Shown piece by piece: positions 1 through 5,918 of a stretch of 20,548 nucleotides of DNA; positions within the stretch are counted from its first letter, which is position 1, and the number at the start of each line of letters is the position of its first letter. The translations under genes and the position numbers were made by a program. Under the pieces are notes generated by a model. That model had not been told where the DNA came from. It worked only from the letters and a program-made list of their open reading frames with translations, and did no database searches. The DNA is taken from assembly GCA_965646165.1 (NCBI GenBank), contig CBFFYP010000078.1, positions 1-20,548 of the forward strand, given 5' to 3'. The DNA comes from MGBC114844 sp910585855 (GTDB lineage Bacteria; Bacillota; Clostridia; Lachnospirales; Lachnospiraceae).

Positions 1-595
1 CTAACTTTTTTCCAAAGTCACTGCAGTCTGCCCACCGTTTTCGAATCTGGCTGTTTCTTGACCCCGGAACAGAAAAAGAATGATGTCTAAACTTTGCAGA
101 ATACTTATCCTGTAATAATGTAATAAAATATAACTTCTATCGCTATTCTACCAACAGCGAGAGGCGGTTTGTTCCTGTCCTTTGGCTGCGACTTCGGAGA
201 ACGGTTAGAAAGTCTTGGGCTTCTGTGGAAACACCTAGAATTTTTTGCATATCCTGCTTCTATGCAGGGTATGTAAAAAAAGGGGTGTGTTTAGCCCGGA
301 GGATAGGGAAGAGGATTTTTGTGGTTGGTAAAATTTTTTCTTACACCAGTTACGTTTTGGATGTTGTGAGGGCGAATTGCGCCCCGGTTCGTCTGGTTGG
401 ATGAACTGAAATCAGAAGCCATAGACTTTCTTACCGTTTGGAGCGGAGCAAGCAAAGGACAGGAACAAACCACCTCTGGCGTCCGGTGAAAGCCAATCCT
501 TTCTGGCAGCATCTTATCTTCAAAAATTGAATGAAAAATAGAAACAGGATAAACTTACAAAAGTGTGAAATTGTTAGTTTGTAAGTTTATCCTGT
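1..595 (+). repeat. R1 structured repeat, copy 1 (left end outside window)
   Basis: Positions 1-595 align along nearly their whole length with 3670-4292, so this is one copy of a dispersed repeat (named R1 here). Its core folds back on itself: 161-183 pairs with 454-476 (22 of 23 bases), and 200-225 pairs with 413-438 with few mismatches. Between them lie smaller hairpins, for example 247-257 with 264-274. The unit ends in a perfect 18-bp hairpin (544-595). The only reading frames are short, and their peptides are simply the repeat read through, so I regard it as non-coding. It could be a structured RNA or a foldback-type DNA element without its own transposase. The left end lies outside the window. 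Confidence 0.85.
544..595 (+). repeat. Perfect 18-bp terminal hairpin of R1 copy 1
   Basis: Positions 544-561 are exactly complementary to 578-595, with a 16-base loop. G-rich sequence follows instead of a T-tract, so a simple intrinsic terminator on the plus strand is unlikely. The matching place in the second copy (4201-4213 with 4280-4291) has a weaker stem and a longer loop. In both copies the hairpin ends 18-20 bp before the -35 box of the next gene. Confidence 0.85.
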
Positions 596-613
596 GGGGG
601 AGAATGTTATATC

Positions 614-643
614 TTGACTATTTTGGCTGGGAAAGTTTATACT
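614..643 (+). promoter_or_regulatory. Sigma-A-type promoter of the iscR-like gene
   Basis: TTGACT (614-619) and TATACT (638-643) are separated by 18 bp. They lie about 70 bp before the chosen start of the Rrf2-family gene. The leader is short and shows no further strong structure. Confidence 0.7.
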
Positions 644-711
644 AGGTAAAAGGGCTGAATGTGCGATTGGAAAAAATAGAATGGATGAATACAGAAAGGG
701 AAAAGAAGGAT

Positions 712-1140
712 ATGAGAATATCAACGAAAGGACGGTATGCATTACGTTTAATGTTGGATTTGGCTTTGAATGATGGAGAGGAATTGATACGAGTTAAGGA
801 TATTTCAAAGAGGCAGGGGATTTCGGAAAAGTATTTGGAGCAGATTATTTCTTATTTGAAAAAGGCAGGGTATGTGAAGAGTCTTCGGGGAGCGCAGGGG
901 GGTTATCGGCTTTCTATGGAGGCAAAGGAGTATAGTGTTGGAATGATTTTGCGGCTGATAGAGGGAAATATGATACCTGTAGAGTGTATAGCAGATAAAG
1001 AGAGCTGTGAACGGGCAGATTCTTGTACTACAGTGCGGCTTTGGAAAATGTTGGATGATGCGGTAAAAGGGGTAATTGACAGAGTGACACTGCAGGATTT
1101 GGTGGATTGGGAGATGGAGGAACAGGAAAAGAAAAAGTAA
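712..1140 (+). CDS. iscR: Rrf2-family transcriptional regulator, IscR type (Fe-S sensing)
   Basis: DNA-binding regulator of the Rrf2 family, 142 residues from this start. The N-terminus begins MRISTKGRYALRLM, the usual opening of the family, followed by a winged helix-turn-helix (about residues 1-65, with the recognition stretch near 38-50 and the RGAQGGYRL wing). Three cysteines, C92, C99 and C105, sit where IscR binds its [2Fe-2S] cluster, although the first spacing is six residues rather than the five of E. coli IscR. The next gene is the IscU scaffold, which supports a role in controlling Fe-S cluster assembly. In-frame starts at 661 (GTG) and 685 (ATG) also exist; I chose 712 because the family fold begins there and AGAAGG lies just upstream. 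The extra leading residues look non-domain. CymR-like function is less likely given the cysteines. Confidence 0.88.
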   Translation: MRISTKGRYALRLMLDLALNDGEELIRVKDISKRQGISEKYLEQIISYLKKAGYVKSLRGAQGGYRLSMEAKEYSVGMILRLIEGNMIPVECIADKESCERADSCTTVRLWKMLDDAVKGVIDRVTLQDLVDWEMEEQEKKK

Positions 1141-1165
1141 ATCATATCGAAATGGTAGGAAATCC

Positions 1166-1193
1166 TTGACAAGCATGGATTTTTGCATATAAT
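1166..1193 (+). promoter_or_regulatory. Strong sigma-A promoter of iscU-tdk
   Basis: TTGACA (1166-1171) and TATAAT (1188-1193) with a 16-bp spacer, both perfect consensus, lie in the 114-bp gap between iscR and iscU. The scaffold gene can therefore be transcribed separately from its regulator. By analogy with IscR systems this is the natural place for an IscR-like operator, but I see no clear palindrome to name. Confidence 0.82.
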
Positions 1194-1254
1194 ACAATTA
1201 TGTTAGAATATTTTGATATAGAGAGGATTGTGTCAGATAGATAAGGAGGAAGAA

Positions 1255-1701
1255 ATGTACAGTGAAAAGGTAATGGATCATTTTAGTAATCCACGTAATG
1301 TAGGAGAGATTGAGGATGCAAGCGGAGTGGGAACGGTAGGAAATGCAAAATGCGGGGATATTATGCGGATCTATTTGGATATTGATGAGGAAACAAAGGT
1401 GATTCGGGATTGTAAGTTTAAGACATTTGGATGTGGAGCGGCAGTGGCAACCAGCAGTATGGCAACCGAATTGGTAAAGGGAAAGACGATTTACGAGGCG
1501 CTTCAGGTGACAAATAAGGCAGTAATGGAGGCATTGGATGGACTTCCGCCGGTAAAGGTGCATTGTTCGCTTTTGGCAGAAGAAGCGATTCATGCGGCTT
1601 TATGGGATTATGCAGAGAAAAATGGTATTCAGATTGAGGGACTTTCTAAACCAAAAGCAGATATTCATGAAGGCGAATCAGAAGAAGATTTGGATGAATA
1701 G
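1255..1701 (+). CDS. iscU: Fe-S cluster assembly scaffold protein IscU/NifU-like
   Basis: Scaffold on which [2Fe-2S] clusters are built in the cytoplasm before transfer to target proteins; 148 residues. The three cluster-binding cysteines are present: C33 (in AKCGD, with the conserved D35), C60 (in TFGCGAA) and C104 (in VHCSLLAEEAI). The LPPVK motif just before C104 is the chaperone-contact site known from IscU. The start at 1255 is set by AAGGAGGA four bases upstream. The acidic tail (HEGESEEDLDE) extends past the usual family end. The cysteine desulfurase gene (iscS/nifS), which normally sits between the Rrf2 regulator and iscU in Clostridia, is not here, so the sulfur donor must be encoded elsewhere. 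Confidence 0.95.
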   Translation: MYSEKVMDHFSNPRNVGEIEDASGVGTVGNAKCGDIMRIYLDIDEETKVIRDCKFKTFGCGAAVATSSMATELVKGKTIYEALQVTNKAVMEALDGLPPVKVHCSLLAEEAIHAALWDYAEKNGIQIEGLSKPKADIHEGESEEDLDE

Positions 1702-1740
1702 TATAAGAATAACTGGATTTGAAAGGATTGAGCAGAGAAG

Positions 1741-2322
1741 ATGGCAGAATTGTTTTTTCGTTATGGAGCAATGGGAAGTTCGAAAACGGCAAATGCTTTG
1801 ATGGTGGAGTATAATTACAGGGAGCGTGGAAAGAGTGCATTGCTGGCAAAGCCTAAGACGGATATTCGGGACGGAAAGCATAAAATTCGGTCACGGGCAG
1901 GATTGGAGAGAGAATGTATTTTGCTGGAAGATCTGCAGCAGATGAAAGAGGAAGAAATTCGGAAATATGACTGCATTATTGTGGATGAAGCTCAGTTTGC
2001 AAGTAAAGAGCAAGTGGAGTTTTTCGTTTATATTGTGGATCGTCTGGAAATATCTGTGATTTGTTATGGGCTTCGGGCTGATTTCCGAAATGAATTGTTT
2101 GAAGGGAGTAAGTGGCTTTTGGCTTGGGCAGATGTGATAGAGGAACTTCAAACGGTTTGCTGGTGCGGGAGGGCAGCAAAGTGCAATGCTCGATTAAATG
2201 AAAAGGGGGAAGTGATTCGAGAGGGAGAGCAGGTACTTCTTGGGGGAAATGATACTTATACTGCACTTTGCAGAAAACATTTTTATGAAGGAAATACAGG
2301 ACCTGAAGTAAAGAAGAAATAG
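1741..2322 (+). CDS. tdk: Thymidine kinase (type II, TK1-like)
   Basis: Phosphorylates thymidine to dTMP with ATP in the nucleotide salvage pathway; 193 residues, normal for the bacterial TK1-like family. The order of motifs is complete: P-loop GAMGSSKT (residues 9-16), the Walker B/catalytic segment DEAQF (82-86, with E83 the expected base), the thymidine-binding lasso around YGLRADF (109-115), and a zinc site made by C140 and C142 with C177 and H180. It follows iscU by 39 bp with no promoter or terminator visible between them, so it is probably co-transcribed from 1166. The ribosome site is weak (GAGAAG directly before the ATG). Nothing suggests damage. Confidence 0.95.
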   Translation: MAELFFRYGAMGSSKTANALMVEYNYRERGKSALLAKPKTDIRDGKHKIRSRAGLERECILLEDLQQMKEEEIRKYDCIIVDEAQFASKEQVEFFVYIVDRLEISVICYGLRADFRNELFEGSKWLLAWADVIEELQTVCWCGRAAKCNARLNEKGEVIREGEQVLLGGNDTYTALCRKHFYEGNTGPEVKKK

Positions 2323-2384
2323 AAATTTGGATAGATTCGATGATAAAATAGATGGAAAATGGAAAATACAAGGGAGGGTTTTAG

Positions 2385-2888
2385 ATGAGTGACTTATATT
2401 CAGAATGGATAATAAAAAGAAAGAAGCCGGCATGGGCACCATTTGCAAAAGGCGGTTTGATTACTTTGACTGTACTTTGTTTTTTATTGTCCTTTACGGG
2501 TTTTTTGTGGTTTATGGTATTAGTGGGGGCTGGATTGGGTTATCTGACTTATCGGCTTTCACTGGAGTGGGATTTGGAATATGAATATACTTTTGTAAAA
2601 GGGGAGTTGGATATTGATAAAATTATGGGAAAAAGCCGAAGAAAAAGATGTATTGTGGTAGATTTAGAGAATACCGAGATTGTAGCGCCTTTTCAGTCCC
2701 ATGCACTGGATTCTTATAAAAATAATAAATGTAAGGAATATGATTTTTCTTCTCATATGCCGGAGGCAAAGATTTATGTGATCTATGCGACAGTGAAAAA
2801 TGAGATGGCTAGGATTTTATTTGAGCCAAATGAAAGAATGTTAAATGATATGCGCAATACTGCACCACGTAAAGTAGTGTTATATTAA
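2385..2888 (+). CDS. Small membrane protein, DUF6106-like
   Basis: Protein of 167 residues with no assigned function. The N-terminal 20 residues are basic, followed by a hydrophobic hairpin (about residues 24-58, rich in L, F and G) that should span the membrane once or twice. A charged cytosolic-type domain follows (about 65-167), containing RRKRCIVVDLENTEIVAPF and ending in KVVLY. The overall plan resembles DUF6106, a family common in Lachnospiraceae; I assign this from memory of the pattern, without a search. A strong AGGGAGG site precedes the ATG. It is the last gene before the terminator at 2899, 62 bp after tdk, so it may be the end of the iscU-tdk transcript. Confidence 0.75.
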   Translation: MSDLYSEWIIKRKKPAWAPFAKGGLITLTVLCFLLSFTGFLWFMVLVGAGLGYLTYRLSLEWDLEYEYTFVKGELDIDKIMGKSRRKRCIVVDLENTEIVAPFQSHALDSYKNNKCKEYDFSSHMPEAKIYVIYATVKNEMARILFEPNERMLNDMRNTAPRKVVLY

Positions 2889-2898
2889 AAAATGGAGG

Positions 2899-2927
2899 AA
2901 GCTGCTGGATATGTGGCAGCTTTTTTT
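2899..2927 (+). terminator. Intrinsic terminator after the iscU-tdk gene group
   Basis: AAGCTGC (2899-2905) pairs with GCAGCTT (2916-2922) across a 10-base loop, and seven T residues run through 2921-2927. It closes the rightward genes and lies at the convergent end of the leftward toxin fragment. Confidence 0.85.
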
Positions 2928-3072
2928 ATGTGGGTGGGGGATGCTGAAATCGGAAGGAAGGTCTATTCCGAGTCTGCTCTCTGATCTTCTTGAACAGTTT
3001 TACGGAAATGTCATATCCGTTTCTTTTGAGAACCATATCCAGGAGTACATTGGTATCAATTAACAGCTTCAT
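2926..3072 (-). pseudogene. Truncated PIN-domain toxin (VapC-like)
   Basis: Reading leftward from the ATG at 3072, the frame begins MKLLIDTNVLLDMV, the canonical first strand of a PIN ribonuclease with its catalytic aspartate (D6). It stays PIN-like only to about residue 30 (KLFKKI). The rest, down to the stop at 2926, is translated R2 repeat and intergenic sequence, so the other acidic active-site residues (normally near residues 40-120) are missing. The ATG overlaps the antitoxin reading frame by 17 bases, the usual toxin-antitoxin coupling. The toxin is almost certainly inactive, lost by insertion or deletion at the R2 fragment (about 2985). Confidence 0.8.
2937..2985 (+). repeat. R2 repeat fragment (left end only)
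   Basis: Positions 2940-2982 match, with scattered differences, the left end of the R2 foldback unit at 11365-11410 and of the inverted unit at 12122-12080. The right half of the foldback is absent. Its edge coincides with the point where the PIN toxin gene stops being recognisable. Confidence 0.65.
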
Positions 3073-3253
3073 ACCGTTCCCTCATCCTTTCCTCTCTGTA
3101 TTCTTTCAGTGTTTTTCCTGTATCTGGTATTGCACCTCCGGGTATTTCTTTCGTCTGCTGTGAGCTGAGGAACTGTACAAAGGTATATATCGTTTCTATC
3201 TGGTTTTCTGGTAGGGTGTTTAACAGATCTATCGTTTTCTCCAATGTTGACAT
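3056..3253 (-). CDS. Antitoxin of a VapBC-like pair (DUF2281-like)
   Basis: Small protein of 65 residues on the minus strand. The first 32 residues form a predicted amphipathic helical stretch (LEKTIDLLNTLPENQIETIY), seen in DUF2281-type antitoxins. The C-terminal 25 residues are highly charged (TLKEYREERMRERYE), as expected of a disordered toxin-binding tail. An AAGGAAAATGGA ribosome site precedes the ATG, and a TATAAT hexamer lies upstream on the same strand (3307-3302), with no good -35 box. The partner toxin overlapping its 3' end is truncated, so this antitoxin is now an orphan, possibly still able to bind related toxins elsewhere. The toxin-antitoxin assignment depends mostly on the clear PIN start downstream. 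Confidence 0.75.
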   Translation of the reverse strand: MSTLEKTIDLLNTLPENQIETIYTFVQFLSSQQTKEIPGGAIPDTGKTLKEYREERMRERYEAVN

Positions 3254-3394
3254 TCCATTTTCCTTTCCATAACCTATGAGGTCGCCTTACGCTTTTTTTA
3301 TATTATACCATCTTCTGTACAAATTAATTATTGCTTTTTTTGCTTCAGGCAGGATGAACTTAAAATGTTTCAATAAGTTTTTTGGATGGAGGAC

Positions 3395-3640
3395 GCCAGA
3401 TTCGAAAATGGTGGGCAGCCTGCTGTTCCGGTTTCCAAAAAGCAAGAAGTTCTAAGACTTCTGCCTTTTCTTTTCCGCAACCAGACAGACCGGGGCGCAA
3501 TTCGCCCTCATTTCAGCCAAAACGAAACGGGTGTAAGGAAGGATTTTACCTGCCATAAGACAGTTTCTTTTCTATCATCCGGGCTAAACACGCCCCTTTT
3601 TTTGCACACCCTGCATGGAAGCAGGATGTGCAAAAAATCT
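3395..3640 (-). repeat. R1 repeat, partial copy in inverted orientation
   Basis: Positions 3491-3638 are the reverse complement of 3894-4041, nearly without mismatch, so this is an R1 fragment pointing the other way. Its outer end, 3395-3423, is the exact reverse complement of 3692-3720 at the head of the next copy. The terminal foldback arms of a full unit (GAGGCGG and partner) are absent, so it is incomplete. The internal hairpin at 3601-3634 keeps its pairing with a C-G pair (3607:3628) where the other copy has T-A. Confidence 0.85.
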
Positions 3641-4292
3641 TAGTTTTTCGAGCAGAAGTCCAAGAACTTCTAACTTTTTTCCAAAGTCACTGCAGGCTGC
3701 CCACCATTTTCGAATCTGGCTGTTTCTTGACACCGAAACAAAAAAAGAATATTATCCAAACTTTACTGAAAACTTGTTCTGCAATAATTTCTACCATAAA
3801 TCAACTAACAGCGAGAGGCGGTTTGCTGCTGTCCTTTGCTTGCGACTTCGGAGAACGGTTAGAAAGTCTTGGGCTTCTGTGGAAGTACCTAGAATTTTTT
3901 GCATATCCTGCTTCCATGCAGGGTATGCAAAAAAAGGGGCGTGTTTAGCCCGGATGATAGAAAAGAAACTGTCTTATGGCAGGTAAAATCCTTCCTTACA
4001 CCCGTTTCGTTTTGGCTGAAATGAGGGCGAATTGCGCCCCGGTTCGTTTGGTTGGATGAACCGAAATCAGAAGCCGTAGACTTTCTTACCGTTTGGAGCG
4101 GAGCAAGCAAAGGACAGCAGCAAACCGCCTCTTGCGTCCGGTGAAAGCAACCCTTTTTCGGCAGTATCTTATCTCCAAAAGCCAAATAAAAGATAGAAAT
4201 GGGATAAATTTACAAAGCTGCAAAAGTGTGAAATTGTTGATTGGTATGCGATTTTCATTTTTTATAAAAATTTTACTTGGTAAGTTTACCCT
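3641..4292 (+). repeat. R1 structured repeat, copy 2 (full length)
   Basis: Same family and orientation as 1-595. The terminal foldback is perfect here: 3815-3843 pairs with 4103-4131 over 29 bases, and a second stem follows (around 3853-3880 with 4064-4090). Internal hairpins include 3898-3911 with 3918-3931 and a GGGCG/CGCCC hairpin near 4025-4039. The closing hairpin (4201-4213 with 4280-4291) is weaker than in copy 1 and has about 40 extra loop bases. Open frames inside are antisense or shadow readings of the repeat. The unit ends 20 bp before the rplJ promoter. Confidence 0.85.
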
Positions 4293-4311
4293 GAATGTTT
4301 TGAAAAAAATA

Positions 4312-4340
4312 TTGACAGGTATTAAAATTTGTGCTACTAT
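4312..4340 (+). promoter_or_regulatory. Promoter of the rplJ-rplL operon
   Basis: TTGACA (4312-4317) and TACTAT (4335-4340) with a 17-bp spacer. Transcription would begin near 4347, just before the L10 leader fold. Confidence 0.8.
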
Positions 4341-4349
4341 ATCTGAGTG

Positions 4350-4487
4350 TAAAAACTGCCTAAGACAGTAGGTGCAAAAAGCGTAAAGGGAAAACCGCCT
4401 ACCGAGGTCAATATAAGAGAGAACATAGTAGGATTTTATATGTTTTAAGCCTTATAGCCTTGCTGTCTGATGCAGCAGGGCTTTTTA
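4350..4487 (+). ncRNA. Ribosomal protein L10 leader
   Basis: This is the cis-regulatory leader bound by L10 or the L10(L12)4 complex to reduce expression of rplJ-rplL. The conserved blocks are recognisable: CTGCCTAAGACAGTAGGTGC (from 4356) followed by AAAACCGCCTACCGAGG (4391-4407), where GTAGG and CCTAC pair across the leader. It ends in the attenuator hairpin at 4456-4487. The position directly after the promoter and before rplJ fits the known Firmicutes arrangement. Confidence 0.85.
4456..4487 (+). terminator. Attenuator terminator of the L10 leader
   Basis: AGCCTTGCTG (4456-4465) pairs with CAGCAGGGCT (4473-4482) with one wobble-type mismatch and a 7-base loop, followed by T residues. It would stop transcription before rplJ when L10 is in excess. 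Confidence 0.8.
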
Positions 4488-4749
4488 TATACATGGGTAG
4501 GGGAAAATTTTTACCTTACTTGATTTGTGTATATTTACAGGGAAAATAGATCTGTTTGCAGTATGTGGATAGTATAGCAGATAGGAAACTGTTTTTTTTG
4601 TTGGATAAAAAAACAGTATGGCTGGCAGAAAATGGATGTTGACGGCAGGTATTATATGTGGGCAGCCACAGAAAATCTAGGAAAGGAAAAGCTAAATTAG
4701 ATAAAACATATATGGTTTTGTATATGTTTTAGTAGCAGGGATACCACTC
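4488..4749 (+). promoter_or_regulatory. Long rplJ 5' leader with two further hairpins
   Basis: The 262 bases between the attenuator and rplJ contain no gene. Two perfect stems are visible: 4588-4598 with 4607-4617 (11 bp, A/T-rich core) and 4703-4712 with 4721-4730 (10 bp), the second ending 20 bases before the rplJ start. The ribosome site is modest (AGCAGGGA, 4734-4741). The GGAAAAGCTA...AGATAA stretch near 4685-4705 recurs upstream of rplL near 5280-5300. Confidence 0.5.
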
Positions 4750-5235
4750 ATGGCTAAAGTTGAGATTAAGAAACCTATCATAGATGAGATTTCTGAATTG
4801 CTGAACGGGGCTCAGGCTGCAGTGATTGCTGATTATCGTGGACTTACCGTAGAACAGGATACACAGCTTCGGAAGCAGTTAAGGGAGGCAGGCGTTGTTT
4901 ATAAGGTATATAAAAATACCATGATTCGCTTTGCAATCAAGGGAACTGAATTTGAAGCATTAGATTCTCATTTAGAAGGGCCGACAGCGATTGCTGTATC
5001 CAAAACGGATGCGACAGCACCGGCAAGAATTTTATTTAATTTTGCTAAGACAGCACCGGCTCTTGAGTTAAAAGCTGGTGTCGTGGACGGAACTTATTAT
5101 GATGAAAAAGGTATTAAAGTAATTGCAACAATTCCGTCTAGAGATGAATTGCTGGCGAAGTTTCTTGGAAGTATTCAATCTCCAATTACAAACTTTGCTC
5201 GTGTTATTAAGCAAATTGCAGAAAAAGGCGAGTAA
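4750..5235 (+). CDS. rplJ: 50S ribosomal protein L10
   Basis: L10 forms the base of the ribosomal stalk, binding 23S rRNA with its N-terminal domain and L7/L12 dimers with its C-terminal helix. It also represses its own operon through the leader at 4350-4487. The 161 residues start MAKVEIKKPIIDEI and show the family segments AAVIADYRGLTVEQDTQLR (about 24-42), YKVYKNTMIRFAI (52-64) and GPTAIAVS (78-85), ending in the C-terminal helix SPITNFARVIKQIAEK that holds L12. The gene is intact and normal in length. It is followed by rplL after 141 bp. Confidence 0.97.
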   Translation: MAKVEIKKPIIDEISELLNGAQAAVIADYRGLTVEQDTQLRKQLREAGVVYKVYKNTMIRFAIKGTEFEALDSHLEGPTAIAVSKTDATAPARILFNFAKTAPALELKAGVVDGTYYDEKGIKVIATIPSRDELLAKFLGSIQSPITNFARVIKQIAEKGE

Positions 5236-5376
5236 GAAAAGTATAGTAAGATAAAAACTAAGAGTAAATAAAAAAAAGAAAGGAAAAGCTATAAAAGATA
5301 AGCCAATTAAAACGTATAGAATGACAGAATAGAGTTTATACGGAATGGGAAATCAAGAGATAGCAGGAAAATAACA

Positions 5377-5739
5377 ATGACAACAGCAGAGATCATTGAA
5401 GTAATTAAGGGTTTGACTGTATTAGAGTTAAATGATTTAGTAAAAGCTTGTGAAGAAGAATTTGGTGTATCCGCAGCAGCAGGTGTAGTAGTAGCAGCAC
5501 AGGGAGCAGCACCTCAAGAAGAGGAAAAGACAGAGTTTGATGTAGAATTAACAGAAGTTGGTTCAGAGAAGGTTAAGGTAATTAAGGTTGTTCGTGAAGC
5601 TACCGGATTGGGATTAAAGGAAGCAAAAGAAGTAGTAGATACTGCTCCAAAGGCAGTAAAGACTGGTGTTTCCAAGGAAGAGGCAGAGGAATTAAAGAAG
5701 AAGTTAGAAGAAGTTGGTGCAAAAGTTACATTAAAGTAA
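5377..5739 (+). CDS. rplL: 50S ribosomal protein L7/L12
   Basis: Stalk protein that recruits and stimulates translation GTPases; 120 residues. The N-terminal dimerisation domain (about 1-33) leads through a flexible A/G-rich hinge (about 34-52) to the globular C-terminal domain, with the family stretch EKVKVIKVVREATGLGLKEA (about 64-83). AGGA lies nine bases before the ATG. Co-transcription with rplJ is likely, as no promoter or terminator is seen in the 141-bp gap. In most bacteria rpoB and rpoC follow; here a terminator and an unrelated sigma-factor operon follow. Confidence 0.97.
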   Translation: MTTAEIIEVIKGLTVLELNDLVKACEEEFGVSAAAGVVVAAQGAAPQEEEKTEFDVELTEVGSEKVKVIKVVREATGLGLKEAKEVVDTAPKAVKTGVSKEEAEELKKKLEEVGAKVTLK

Positions 5740-5784
5740 ACAAAATCTGTAAAATAATAACAGAATATGTTTTGATTCGTGTAG

Positions 5785-5830
5785 AAAGTCCAAAAGCAGC
5801 AGAAGACTGTTTTTGGGCTTTTTTGTTTTT
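5785..5830 (+). terminator. Intrinsic terminator of rplJ-rplL
   Basis: A 15-bp stem with wobble pairs (5785-5799 with 5807-5821) and a 7-base loop is followed by a long T-rich run (5818-5832). Confidence 0.85.
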
Positions 5831-5879
5831 TTGGAGAATTGATAAAAAAATTTTGTTAGAGATAGGATTTTTTTTCGTC

Positions 5880-5885
5880 TATAAT
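5880..5885 (+). promoter_or_regulatory. Candidate -10 box of the sigma-factor operon
   Basis: A perfect TATAAT lies 34 bp before the sigma-factor start. No good -35 box stands at the normal distance (TTGTTA is 21 bp away). The promoter may be weak or may use another recognition mode, such as autoregulation by the encoded sigma factor. Confidence 0.45.
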
Positions 5886-5918
5886 AGTGAAAGATCTTTG
5901 TAACAGGGGGTGGAGTAT

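Noticed and set aside
291..512. Minus-strand 73-residue frame inside R1 copy 1, and its relatives at 3386-3986 and 3889-4185
   Set aside because: The peptides are similar only because they translate the same repeat. Their pattern of change follows stem pairing, not codon positions, and no ribosome sites are seen.
544..595. R1 end hairpin as an intrinsic terminator on the plus strand
   Set aside because: G-rich sequence, not T residues, follows the stem, and no upstream gene in the window needs it.
4093..4371. Plus-strand 92-residue frame across the R1 end and rplJ promoter
   Set aside because: It overlaps the repeat hairpins, the promoter and the L10 leader start, and has no protein-like conservation.
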